A stretch of DNA of 15,418 bases from an uncultured Eubacteriales bacterium (GCA_900547135.1 URFJ01000033.1:1-15418); one strand, 5' to 3'. Counted from the stretch's first letter, positions 5,889-13,777 are shown. The notes: a model not told the origin generated them from the sequence alone. A program made the numbers and translations.

Positions 5889-7244
5889 TTATTTTAACAA
5901 CATAGTATTACTGACGTTTGGCGCAGGGGAGGGCGTACTCATCACCATTATGGAATAATCGCATTTTGAACATACGTTGTAATTTCCTTGCAATCTCCAA
6001 GTATGGTTTTCTTCTATTTTTGCTTTGCATTTTGTACAGCCTTCCACATAATGAGTTGACCTGGTGATATTTGTATAGGTGCCGGAATGGCTGGAACACA
6101 CGATTATAGTTCCTGCTGATGTTCCAGCACAGTTGCTATAATAGTATTTTAATACCTGTTCATAATTCCTGCCTCCAGGTATGAGTTTTTTCCATACCTG
6201 CCATTCATACATCCTGCCTTTATACTGAGTTTCATCTCCGTAGTTTGCTCCCGCACCTTCATTATAATAAAGCGGCTTAAATATCCTTTTTTCTGAGTTT
6301 ACCATAACTGTGCTCCACGTATCATGCATGGCTTGATCACATTTGGGGTAATTATTAGGATTTCTTAACTCTGGATTATATACTTGGTCAAGACTAGTAT
6401 CTCTTATATCGCTGCCTAAGACCCCGTGTGGTTTTAAAACCCTAAACCAGCCAAAATGCTTTATTGCTATTGCAAATGCTTTTTTATAGTCGGATTGTCT
6501 GTCTTCATATCCTTCTTCACATACCATCACTACACGGCAGTATTGTTTAAAATTAACAGTCTCTACTTTATTCTTTGCTATCCTAAGGACCTTTATGCTT
6601 GAGGGCATAATCCCATTATATGTTGCTGTTTCTTTGTATTCTTCAATAAACTTATCAGAAAGATATAATCCTTGTCTTTCCTCTGTAAAACGATTGTTGA
6701 TATAATTTAATATAGATGTTTTATCTGGTTCATATTCTGCAACTTCATCAGGTAAGGGCAATTTATCATCTATAACCCTTAATTCACCGTTAACAAATCC
6801 ACATATAATACTTGCATAATTATTTCCGCTGAAATAATAGTCATTTTCATTATACACTTCCATATCACACTTAACAAGGAGGTTTCTCATTGAATATATT
6901 TCTTTACTATCTTCATTTCTTTTAATACTGTCTATTTCCGAGTGGTCAGATTCAGAAACGTCAGCAATAATCTTAATTGACTTGAGGTCAACTGATTTAA
7001 TAACTCCCAAACCAATTCTCTCCTTAATAAGCATAGGTAAAGCAGATATCATAACATTTTTATATTCTGAACCTATAAGATCCAAATAGCTATCATAGTC
7101 CTTATTATTGATGGCCTCATAATACTTAGTAATTAAGTCGGCATACCTTTCCAGGCCGATATCATTTTCAAGTGCATTTACCAAGTGTAATGTTCCATTA
7201 AACATAAATATCAAAGCGATAATAACTGATACTACTTTTTTCAT
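5889..7244 (-). CDS. Secreted SpoIID/LytB-like protein with zinc-ribbon-like C-terminus
   Basis: The product has 451 residues. Positions 1-25 are a signal peptide. About 30-160 resembles an NTF2-like fold (YADLITKYYEAINNKDYDSYL). About 212-370 fits the SpoIID/LytB pattern: an entry strand then NFKQYCRVVMVCEEG, YKKAFAIAIKHFGWFRVLKP in place of the usual ALKAQAVAARTYA helix, DTSLDQVYNP like DTTxxQVY, AMHDTWSTVMVNSEKRIFKP like the AVxxTxG strand pair, and GRMYEWQVWKK...NYEQVLKYYY like the terminal SQWG...YYY stretch. SpoIID proteins are peptidoglycan lytic transglycosylases; Glu243 or Glu244 would be the candidate catalytic residue, but the motif is diverged and activity is uncertain. The tail has His398, Cys403, Cys406, His414, Cys425 and Cys428 in a zinc-ribbon-like spacing. 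GGAGG overlaps an upstream ATG at 7256 and sits 5 nt before ATG 7244, so 7244 is the start. The lipoprotein gene follows. Confidence 0.75.
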   Translation of the reverse strand: MKKVVSVIIALIFMFNGTLHLVNALENDIGLERYADLITKYYEAINNKDYDSYLDLIGSEYKNVMISALPMLIKERIGLGVIKSVDLKSIKIIADVSESDHSEIDSIKRNEDSKEIYSMRNLLVKCDMEVYNENDYYFSGNNYASIICGFVNGELRVIDDKLPLPDEVAEYEPDKTSILNYINNRFTEERQGLYLSDKFIEEYKETATYNGIMPSSIKVLRIAKNKVETVNFKQYCRVVMVCEEGYEDRQSDYKKAFAIAIKHFGWFRVLKPHGVLGSDIRDTSLDQVYNPELRNPNNYPKCDQAMHDTWSTVMVNSEKRIFKPLYYNEGAGANYGDETQYKGRMYEWQVWKKLIPGGRNYEQVLKYYYSNCAGTSAGTIIVCSSHSGTYTNITRSTHYVEGCTKCKAKIEENHTWRLQGNYNVCSKCDYSIMVMSTPSPAPNVSNTMLLK

Positions 7245-7282
7245 AACAACCTCCAAGTAACTACTTAATACACCATATTTCT

Positions 7283-7312
7283 ATTATAGTACATTGCATA
7301 TATACAATACTA
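7283..7312 (-). promoter_or_regulatory. Promoter with overlapping dyad for the SpoIID-like/lipoprotein pair
   Basis: On the minus strand TATAAT lies at 7288-7283, about 39 nt before the start codon; the -35 region (around 7306-7312) is weak. A near-perfect 16-bp palindrome ATTGCATATATACAAT at 7293-7308 fills the spacer, a suitable place for a repressor or activator. Confidence 0.45.
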
Positions 7313-7371
7313 GGGGTTTATTTTGTCGAACGATGACAATTTATACTTAATCCTAACTTCAGCATATAAGG

Positions 7372-7407
7372 TTTAAAAAAGTGCATGCCCTGTTGGGCAC
7401 ACACTTT
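7372..7407 (-). terminator. Intrinsic terminator downstream of upp
   Basis: Arms 7378-7390 and 7395-7407 pair at 11 of 13 positions around the loop TGTT. Read on the minus strand, the stem ends in TTTTTT (7380-7375). It lies about 165 nt past the upp stop and before the AT-rich pair's promoter, so it separates the two transcripts. Confidence 0.7.
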
Positions 7408-7572
7408 AAAAAACACTGCGTAGTATTGACAGGCGTATCAAGTCTTTGTGCTGTAATTCCTTTTGCGTTTTTAAGGACTATTCCTGGGGCAATACCGTGC
7501 TAAAACACCGTATACTTCCAAGATTCTGCTCTATGAAACGCGCCTCATGGCGGCAGGGCGCCTTTTCACCCG

Positions 7573-8202
7573 CTACCTTGTCCCAAACAGCCGGTCGCCG
7601 GCATCGCCCAGGCCTGGAATGATAAAGCCGTGTTCGTTCAGCTTTTCATCGATGCAGGCCAAAAATACGTCCACATCGTTATGGGTCTCAAGCACCGCCT
7701 TAAGCCCCTCCGGCGCCGCGATTATGCACATCAGCTTTATATTTTTGCAGCCGGCGCGCTTTAACACGCCGATTGCCGCTATTGCCGATCCGCCCGTGGC
7801 CAGCATGGGGTCCATTATTATCACATCGCGTTCGCATATATCGTCGGGCAGCTTGCAGTAATAATCTATCGGCTTAAGCGTCGCCGGATCGCGGTACAGC
7901 CCGATGTGCCCCACCTTTGCCGAGGGCAGAAGGCTTGTTATGCCGTCCACCATTCCTAAGCCAGCCCTGAGTATGGGTACTATGCCAAGCTTTTTGTCCG
8001 AAAGCACCTTAACGTTTGCGGTCGCCAGGGGCGTTTCCACCACCGCGTCCTCAAGCGCGAGGCCGCGGGTGGCCTCGTAGCCAAGCATTATGGACATTTC
8101 ATAGATCAGCTCGCGAAACTCCTTTGTGCCGGTTCGCCTGTCCCTCAGCACGCTGAGCTTGTGCTGAACCAGCGGATGGTCTATTACCGATACCTTACCC
8201 AT
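7573..8202 (-). CDS. upp: Uracil phosphoribosyltransferase
   Basis: The enzyme converts uracil and PRPP to UMP and diphosphate in pyrimidine salvage in the cytoplasm. At 209 residues it has the usual length. Clear signatures are VPILRAGLGMVDG (75-87), the PRPP loop VIIMDPMLATGGSA (127-140) and the uracil-binding C-terminal loop FIIPGLGDAGDRLFGT (193-208). GGAGG lies about 9 nt before ATG 8202. It is the last gene of the minus-strand housekeeping run. A probable terminator lies between rpiB and upp, so part of its expression may come from its own unidentified promoter in 8203-8276. A terminator hairpin follows at 7372-7407. Confidence 0.97.
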   Translation of the reverse strand: MGKVSVIDHPLVQHKLSVLRDRRTGTKEFRELIYEMSIMLGYEATRGLALEDAVVETPLATANVKVLSDKKLGIVPILRAGLGMVDGITSLLPSAKVGHIGLYRDPATLKPIDYYCKLPDDICERDVIIMDPMLATGGSAIAAIGVLKRAGCKNIKLMCIIAAPEGLKAVLETHNDVDVFLACIDEKLNEHGFIIPGLGDAGDRLFGTR

Positions 8203-8276
8203 GTATAAAGTCCTCCTAAATCGTTGTAATCGCTAATTTTACTGCATGTAACCCAAAAAAGCATAGGCAAAGCCGT

Positions 8277-8309
8277 AAAAAAACGCCCCGCGCCCGCATA
8301 ACGCGGCGC
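8277..8309 (-). terminator. Probable intrinsic terminator between rpiB and upp
   Basis: On the minus strand CGCCGCG (8308-8302) can pair with CGCGGGGCG (8292-8284), with two bulged G residues, and seven T follow at once (8283-8277). An alternative stem, GCGCCGC with GCGGGCGC, uses 8290-8309. Read-through to upp is likely, given the conserved order. Confidence 0.5.
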
Positions 8310-8322
8310 TGAGCGGCATTGG

Positions 8323-8778
8323 TCAAACCGGCTGGATCGGCCTTTGCTCATATTTTGCGATCCTTTGAAGCCTTTTTTCGTGCCTGCCGCCCAAAAACCC
8401 CGTTTCAAGCCATACGCGAACGATCTCCTTAGCCGTTTCAACGCCTATTATACGCCCGCCGAGCGCCAGCACGTTTGAGTCGTTATGTTCCCTGGTCAGG
8501 CGCGCCGACAGCGCGTCGCAGCAGAGCGCACAGCGGATTTTATCCACCTTGTTGGCACATATGCTCATGCCTATGCCTGTGCCGCATATGAGAATGCCGC
8601 GGTCATACATTCCATCGGCTACCGCTTCGCAAAGCGGGAAGGCATAGTCGGGATAATCCACGCTGGCCTCGGAAAAACAGCCCATATCGTCAATTTCATG
8701 GCCAAGCGAAGCTATGAACGGGACGAGCGTTTCCTTAAGCCCATAGCCGCCGTGGTCGCAGGCAATCGCAATTCTCAC
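8323..8778 (-). CDS. rpiB: Ribose-5-phosphate isomerase B
   Basis: The enzyme interconverts ribose 5-phosphate and ribulose 5-phosphate (pentose phosphate pathway). Some RpiB/LacAB family members act on allose or galactose phosphates, but the 151-residue length and motifs suit RpiB. Seen directly: the phosphate-binding start ACDHGGYGLK, the catalytic Cys65 in CGTGIGMSI, and His98 in REHNDSNVLALGGR. The start codon is GTG at 8778-8776, overlapping the ywlE stop (GTGA, 4 bp), so translation is probably coupled. The ywlE-rpiB-upp order matches Bacillus and many Clostridia. The coding region ends 120 nt before upp, with a probable terminator between. Confidence 0.95.
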   Translation of the reverse strand: MRIAIACDHGGYGLKETLVPFIASLGHEIDDMGCFSEASVDYPDYAFPLCEAVADGMYDRGILICGTGIGMSICANKVDKIRCALCCDALSARLTREHNDSNVLALGGRIIGVETAKEIVRVWLETGFLGGRHEKRLQRIAKYEQRPIQPV

Positions 8779-9272
8779 TCAAAATCCTCCATTTCCTGGT
8801 CAAGCTTTTCAATCAGCCTTGAAACCGCCGCCTTTATCTCGGCAGCCACCTCTTCATAGTCGTCGGCCTGACCGCGAAACGGGTCCTCTATATCGAACTC
8901 GCCGTCGCCCGGGAATCCCTCGACTCCCGCGACATATCCCTTCAGGGTATGCGCCTTGTGATCAGCATCGGGGCAGATCGCCTCAAGCTCGTCCAGATGC
9001 TGGGCCTCCATTGTAAGTATGAGGTCGGCGTTATCCGCAAGCTTGGCTGTAAGCTGCTGCGCGCGATGGCGCGACGCGTCTACGCCCATGTCTAGAAGCG
9101 CATTTTTAGCAAATTCCGTGATTCGGGCCCCGTCGCAAGCCATGGTGCCCGCCGATTCGCATCGCACCTTCCCTCGCAATCGTGGGTGGTCGTCTATCAG
9201 TTCATCGAACAGGGCTTCGGCCATTGGGCTTCGGCAGGTGTTGCCCGTACAGACGAATAGCAGGGTTTTCAA
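8775..9272 (-). CDS. ywlE: Low-molecular-weight phosphatase, probable protein-arginine phosphatase
   Basis: This is a low-molecular-weight protein tyrosine phosphatase fold with the catalytic loop CTGNTCRS at residues 8-15 (Cys8 nucleophile, Arg14). The general acid is Asp130 in DIEDPF. The loop has Thr12 where tyrosine phosphatases usually have Ile or Leu. In Bacillus YwlE this Thr gives specificity for phosphoarginine, so arginine phosphatase activity is inferred. A longer frame reaches 9356, but AAAGGAG at 9290-9284 is placed about 11 nt before TTG 9272, which starts the canonical MKTLLFVCTGN. The protein is then 165 residues, a little longer than YwlE because of a charged C-terminal helix. 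No arginine kinase (mcsB) or clpC lies in the window. Its stop overlaps the rpiB start. Confidence 0.9.
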   Translation of the reverse strand: MKTLLFVCTGNTCRSPMAEALFDELIDDHPRLRGKVRCESAGTMACDGARITEFAKNALLDMGVDASRHRAQQLTAKLADNADLILTMEAQHLDELEAICPDADHKAHTLKGYVAGVEGFPGDGEFDIEDPFRGQADDYEEVAAEIKAAVSRLIEKLDQEMEDFE

Positions 9273-9362
9273 AATAGTCGTCTCCTTTATGGGTAGAATT
9301 GTTTTATATCGCGGCAAAATGCCGGCGCGGCCCGCAATTAGCGGGAAACGCGGCAAACTTCG

Positions 9363-10406
9363 TTAAAATTCGGCCTGCTCCCCGCCGATCACGTTAAAGC
9401 CGGCCGCACGGAGAAGCCTGTTCATATACGCAAGGCCAAGTTCGTCGGTAGATACGGCTTCGGCAAAAATCACGTCGTAATCCGCCGAATGCCCGCGAAG
9501 CGCCGCAAAAAGGTTCGCGCACATCTCCCGCATGTCCTTTGCGGAACCTATTATATCATATCTGCGCCCCCTGTAAAAGGACTGCGTCTCCTCGGATGCA
9601 AGAATTATGCAGCTTTGCCCCGCCGCTTCCCTGGCGTCGTATTCTCGGCGTATAAGATCTGCCGCGCTTCGCGCGGGGCCCTTTGCCACCACCACCTCGG
9701 CGTCGGGCGCGTAATGCCTGTGCCGCATACCCGGGGAAGGAGCGGCTTCGCCGGCCCCTAGCGGCCTGAGTATACTGTGGGACAGCTCAACGCGGCCTAT
9801 CGCCGCCTCAAGCATCTCGCGTGTAACCGCCCCGGGCCGGAGAATAACCGGCGTTTTTGATATCAAAAGTACTGTGGACTCAAGCCCGACCTCGCATGGC
9901 CCGCCGTCAAGGATAACATCTATGCGCCCGTTTAGGTCCTCTATCACATGGGCGGCTTCCGTGGGGCTGGGCCTGCCCGACAGGTTCGCGCTGGGCGCGG
10001 CTACGGGCACGCCCGCCTCGCGTATCAGCGTGAGCGCGGTCCTGTTTGAGCTCATCCTCACGGCCACGGTATCAAGGCCGGCTGTAACCTCATCCGGTAC
10101 GATATCGCTTTTTTTATATATCAGCGTCAGCGGACCTGGCCAAAACGCGTCCATCAGCTGCCTGGCAAGGTCGGGTATATGCGTCCACAGCGGCTTTACG
10201 TCGCTCTTTCTCGCGACATGAAGTATCAGGGGATTGTCCTGGGGCCTGCCCTTTGCCTCAAATATGCGCGCCACGGCCCTGCCGTCAAGGCCGTTAGCCC
10301 CAAGGCCGTATACCGTCTCAGTAGGAAACGCCACAAGGCCGCCCGCGCGCAGCACCCCCGCGGCATATCTGGCGCCCGCGTCCGCCCTGAACACCTGGGT
10401 TTTCAT
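9363..10406 (-). CDS. ywlC: Threonylcarbamoyl-AMP synthase (Sua5/YwlC type)
   Basis: The enzyme makes L-threonylcarbamoyladenylate from threonine, bicarbonate and ATP, the first step of the t6A37 modification of ANN-decoding tRNAs. The YrdC-like domain occupies about 10-200: FPTETVYGLGA (27-37), KGRPQDNPLILHV (52-64), VAVRMSSN and APSANLSGRPSPT. A linker with SPGMRHRHYAP, typical of the long Sua5 form, leads to the C-terminal Sua5 domain (about 235-347). At 347 residues it is the two-domain type, unlike short TsaC. GGAGG lies 4-5 nt before ATG 10406. It starts 34 nt after the prfA stop, and ywlE starts 90 nt downstream after a CCCGC/GCGGG hairpin. Confidence 0.95.
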   Translation of the reverse strand: MKTQVFRADAGARYAAGVLRAGGLVAFPTETVYGLGANGLDGRAVARIFEAKGRPQDNPLILHVARKSDVKPLWTHIPDLARQLMDAFWPGPLTLIYKKSDIVPDEVTAGLDTVAVRMSSNRTALTLIREAGVPVAAPSANLSGRPSPTEAAHVIEDLNGRIDVILDGGPCEVGLESTVLLISKTPVILRPGAVTREMLEAAIGRVELSHSILRPLGAGEAAPSPGMRHRHYAPDAEVVVAKGPARSAADLIRREYDAREAAGQSCIILASEETQSFYRGRRYDIIGSAKDMREMCANLFAALRGHSADYDVIFAEAVSTDELGLAYMNRLLRAAGFNVIGGEQAEF

Positions 10407-10440
10407 AATTCCTCCGTCATCTTAGGCAGTCCGTTCCCTC

Positions 10441-11508
10441 TTAAAGCTGGGACGTCTCCATTCGGGCGGCCCTGTCGGCCACCGCAAGCGCTTCGATCAC
10501 CTCGTCCATGTCGCCGTCGATAAAGGCGTCGAGCTTATACAGCGTAAGCCCTATCCTGTGATCGGTTACGCGGCTTTGCGGAAAGTTGTAGGTGCGGATT
10601 CTCTCGGACCTGTCGCCCGAGCCCACCTGGCTGCGCCGGTCAGAGGCCTCCTTTGCCTCGCGCTCGGCCCTGTACATGGACAAAAGCCGCGTTTTCAGCA
10701 CCCTCAGCGCCTGTTCCTTGTTTTTAAGCTGGGATTTTTCATCCTGGCACTGCACCACCAGCCCCGTAGGCAGATGGGTGATGCGTATTGCGCTTTCGGT
10801 CTTGTTTACGTGCTGGCCGCCCGCGCCGCTTGAACGGTATGTATCTATGCGCAGGTCAGCCATGTTCAGCTCAACCTCTACGTCTTCGGCCTCGGGAAGC
10901 ACGGCCACCGTGGCGGCGCTGGTATGTATGCGGCCCTGGGATTCGGTTTCCGGCACGCGCTGCACGCGGTGAACCCCGCTTTCGTATTTGAGCTGGCTGT
11001 ACGCCCCTTTTCCTTTTAGCGCAAGCACCGCTTCCTTAACGCCACCCATCTCGGTTTCGGTTGCGGACAGCAGCTCGGCTTTAAGCCCGTGCCGCTCGGC
11101 GTAGCGCTGGTACATCCTCAGGAGAACGGCTCCGAACAGCGCCGCCTCGTCCCCGCCCGTCCCGGCGCGGATCTCGATCATTACATTGCGGCTGTCGTTG
11201 GGGTCCTTTGGCAGGAGCAAACCCTTAAGCCGTTCAGCAAGACCTTCCCGCTTTTCAATCAGCGCGGGCTGCTCCTGATGGATAAGCTCCTTAAGCTCCG
11301 GCTCGGCTCCGTGCAGCATTTCCTCCAGGGCGGATATCTCAGCGCATACGTCATTGTACTCGCCGTATGCGCCCACGGTCTCGTCAAGCGCCGCGCGCTC
11401 CTTTAGCGCGTCCTGCCATTGCTTACGGTCGTTCATTGCGTCGGGCGAGCCAAGAAACTCGCCAAGCTCGTCGTATCTTTTTTTTATTGCTTCCAGTTTT
11501 TCAAACAC
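10441..11508 (-). CDS. prfA: Peptide chain release factor 1
   Basis: RF1 recognises UAA and UAG and triggers peptide release. At 355 residues it has the standard length. The codon-recognition tripeptide is PET (186-188) in VQRVPETESQGRIHTSA. The GGQ hydrolysis motif sits at 230-232 in SSGAGGQHVNKTESAIRITH, the loop methylated by PrmC. A longer frame begins at 11532, but the family start FEKLEAIKKRYDEL follows a GTG at 11508, and GAGG lies about 7 nt before it, so GTG is the likely start. PrmC is encoded upstream on the same strand, but here a strong promoter and a leader of about 320 nt intervene. Confidence 0.96.
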   Translation of the reverse strand: MFEKLEAIKKRYDELGEFLGSPDAMNDRKQWQDALKERAALDETVGAYGEYNDVCAEISALEEMLHGAEPELKELIHQEQPALIEKREGLAERLKGLLLPKDPNDSRNVMIEIRAGTGGDEAALFGAVLLRMYQRYAERHGLKAELLSATETEMGGVKEAVLALKGKGAYSQLKYESGVHRVQRVPETESQGRIHTSAATVAVLPEAEDVEVELNMADLRIDTYRSSGAGGQHVNKTESAIRITHLPTGLVVQCQDEKSQLKNKEQALRVLKTRLLSMYRAEREAKEASDRRSQVGSGDRSERIRTYNFPQSRVTDHRIGLTLYKLDAFIDGDMDEVIEALAVADRAARMETSQL

Positions 11509-11834
11509 GCTGCACCTCAATACAATAATCAAATAAATTTTTGGTAAGCCAGGAAAATACCGCCTTAAAGGGAGCCGTTTGCTGCGGACGCATTAAAGAG
11601 GAGGAACGCATACCCAAAACCCAAAGCGGCATTCCGTTTAACGATGATAAAGCGGATGCGCGAAACAGCTCTTTTTTAAGCGTTTTAGTATAAAACGCGC
11701 AAATTCTTTGCAGAGCGCGGCGCACAACTCAAGCCATTGCGGCAACTATGGCAAAGCTTTGTAGCGATGCTATACGGCATTTGCCGTTTCAGTCGATGCG
11801 TTCCTATCTCAGGTCCCTTTTACGCTTATCTTCT
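11509..11834 (-). other. Long leader region of prfA
   Basis: About 320 nt lie between the predicted start point (near 11828) and the prfA GTG. It contains an 8-bp inverted repeat GCGTTTTA-GTA-TAAAACGC (11680-11698) and ACGGCA-AA-TGCCGT near 11778-11791. No T-box or known riboswitch consensus was recognised. A 74-codon minus-strand frame ending at 11501 overlaps the prfA start but has no ribosome-binding site or family pattern, so I do not call it a gene. Confidence 0.4.
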
Positions 11835-11864
11835 ATTATAATACGTATTCGGGCGCGTTAACAA
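11835..11864 (-). promoter_or_regulatory. Sigma-A-type promoter upstream of prfA
   Basis: On the minus strand TTGTTA (11864-11859) and TATAAT (11840-11835) are separated by 18 bp. It lies 25-54 nt past the prmC stop and would give prfA-ywlC-ywlE-rpiB a transcript independent of prmC. Confidence 0.65.
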
Positions 11865-11888
11865 CCCACCCGCCCATATTTCACGCTC

Positions 11889-12722
11889 TTAACCGACTAT
11901 AACGCAGCGGTCGTTCCCGCCGATGTCTTTGATCACCCTTGCGCCGCCAAACATCCCGCGCACCACATCAGCCTGGTCAAAGCCGATTTCCAGCAAAAGC
12001 GCGCCGCCCGGGTTAAGGTATCCTCGGTATTCCCCGCTTATGCGGCGGTAAAAATCAAGGCCGTCCTCCCCGCCGTCAAGGGCATGGCGCGGCTCGTTTT
12101 TCACCTCCCGCTGCAGCGACTCGATATCGCCAGTTGGTATATAGGGCGGATTGCACACGATAAGGTCAAACCGTGCGCCGGTTAGCGCTGAGAAAAGGTC
12201 GCCCTCGGCGAATTGCGCGCTTATCCCGTGCATGGCGGCGTTCTCCTTAGCTAGCGCCACGCACTCTCGGCTTATGTCGGACATGGTTACGTCAAGGCCG
12301 CCTAAAGTCGCCAGGCTTATGCCAATGCAGCCGGTGCCGCAGCAAAGGTCAAGCGCTGTCGTGTATCCACGCTCATTAGCCAGCGTAAGCGCTGCTTCTG
12401 CAACGGTTTCGGTATCCTGGCGCGGAATCAGCGCGCACGGGCGCATAATAAGCCTAAGCCCCATGAACTCCCACTCGCCTATGATATACTGAAGCGGCTC
12501 TCCCGCAAGCCGGCGGCGCGCCATGCGCTCAATAGCGCCAAGCTTAATTTCATCCAGGCGTTCGCCGCGCCTGAGCAGCAGCTCAAGTTCGTCCATCCCG
12601 GTTACAGCCGAAAGCATTATGGCCGCCTGTCCGGCCGCTTCCTCATGCGCAACGGCAAAAAGCGCGCCCTTTAGCGCACTTCTCACCTCATGTATGGTAT
12701 TTTTACCTGAAAAACCGATCAT
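11889..12722 (-). CDS. prmC: Release factor glutamine methyltransferase
   Basis: PrmC methylates the Gln of the GGQ loop in RF1 and RF2 using SAM. In the 277-residue form the N-terminal helical domain spans about 5-75, the IPRQDTE stretch is at about 99-105, the SAM motif DLCCGTGCIGI at 125-135, and the catalytic NPPY at 191-194 in DLIVCNPPYIP. The start is uncertain. The frame is open to GTG 12764, inside the previous gene, with no good ribosome-binding site. ATG 12722 lies 24 nt past the DUF1385 stop with only a distant GGTGAGG, and gives a protein of usual length, so it is preferred. The next gene, prfA, encodes its substrate. Confidence 0.93.
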   Translation of the reverse strand: MIGFSGKNTIHEVRSALKGALFAVAHEEAAGQAAIMLSAVTGMDELELLLRRGERLDEIKLGAIERMARRRLAGEPLQYIIGEWEFMGLRLIMRPCALIPRQDTETVAEAALTLANERGYTTALDLCCGTGCIGISLATLGGLDVTMSDISRECVALAKENAAMHGISAQFAEGDLFSALTGARFDLIVCNPPYIPTGDIESLQREVKNEPRHALDGGEDGLDFYRRISGEYRGYLNPGGALLLEIGFDQADVVRGMFGGARVIKDIGGNDRCVIVG

Positions 12723-12745
12723 AGTTTTAAAGCAAACCGCCTCAC

Positions 12746-13777
12746 CTAGGCGTTTCCTCCGCACACGGCTGTTTCCGTGGCAGGGGTTGGGGCGCTTTCA
12801 TTTGCGGCGGCGTTCTCCGCCTTGTCCGCCTGGGCCTTTGCCGCGGCTTCCTCTCTTTCGCGAACCAGTATTTCCGGATCAATCGCCACGTTGAAGGACG
12901 CTATGGCCACCTCCAGCATGTCGTCTGTAGGCTCCTTTGTGGTAATGAGCTGAAGCGCCATGCCCGGGGCGCGTACTATCCTTGTAAGGATGTTGTCGTA
13001 CTTGGCCGCAAGCTGCAGCACCTCGTAGGAGAAGCCCGCCACAACCGGCAAAAGCAGTATGCGGGAGCCAAACAGGATCAGCTTGTTGTCGCTCCAGCCG
13101 ACGACTGAGAAGAACAGGATGGAAACCGCCATCACAAGAAACAGGTAATTGGTTCCGCATCTGGGATGAAGCCGTTTATGCTTTCTCGCGTTTTCCGGAG
13201 TAAGCTCTTCATCGGCCTCGTAGCAGGCGATGGTCTTGTGCTCGGCGCCATGGTACATGAACACGCGCTTTATATCCTTCATCCGCGATACAAGGATTAT
13301 ATACCCGAGGAATATCAGCAGCCGCGCCCCGCCCGCCGTAAGGCTTTTCCACGCGGACGACACCTCCGGCCCGAATATAAGGTCGGCAATCAGCGTGGGC
13401 AGCAGCATAAACAGGCCAACCGACATTACGACCGCAAGCGCCACAGCGATGCCGATGACGATTTTCTCCACCGACTTGCCAAACACCTTTGCCAGCCATT
13501 TTTCAAACCGTGTAGGCTCCTCGTCCATCTCTATGCCCGCCATCTCGGCAGAGCGCGTGATGGTTTTCATCCCGACCTGAAGCGACTCGACAAACGCCAC
13601 CACGCCGCGAACTATGGGGAATCCGAAAAACGTTCCCTTTTTGGCTTTGGATTGATAGGGCTTAAACTCCTTTGCAATGGAGCCGTCCTCCCTGCGCACC
13701 GCCATGGCGATGCCCTGCGGCGACTTCATCATTACGCCCTCCATAACGGCCTGGCCACCGATGGCGCACTTTTTCAT
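12746..13777 (-). CDS. DUF1385 (YqhQ-family) integral membrane protein
   Basis: Family signatures are seen directly: GGQAVMEGVMM at 7-17, HGAEHKTIACYE and HPRCGTNYL in the middle. Four hydrophobic segments lie around 115-142, 151-168, 212-230 and 235-255. Conserved His and Cys residues suggest metal binding, but the biochemical role of the family is not established. The last 40 or so residues are Ala/Glu/Lys-rich and probably disordered. A frame extends to 13816, but GGAG about 7 nt before ATG 13777 fixes the start at MKKCAIGG (343 residues). DUF1385 genes often sit directly before prmC-prfA in Clostridia, as here. Confidence 0.9.
   Translation of the reverse strand: MKKCAIGGQAVMEGVMMKSPQGIAMAVRREDGSIAKEFKPYQSKAKKGTFFGFPIVRGVVAFVESLQVGMKTITRSAEMAGIEMDEEPTRFEKWLAKVFGKSVEKIVIGIAVALAVVMSVGLFMLLPTLIADLIFGPEVSSAWKSLTAGGARLLIFLGYIILVSRMKDIKRVFMYHGAEHKTIACYEADEELTPENARKHKRLHPRCGTNYLFLVMAVSILFFSVVGWSDNKLILFGSRILLLPVVAGFSYEVLQLAAKYDNILTRIVRAPGMALQLITTKEPTDDMLEVAIASFNVAIDPEILVREREEAAAKAQADKAENAAANESAPTPATETAVCGGNA

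Noticed and set aside
11501..11725. Minus-strand frame of 74 codons overlapping the prfA start
   Set aside because: It starts from GTG with no ribosome-binding site and has no recognisable pattern. The overlap with prfA looks incidental.
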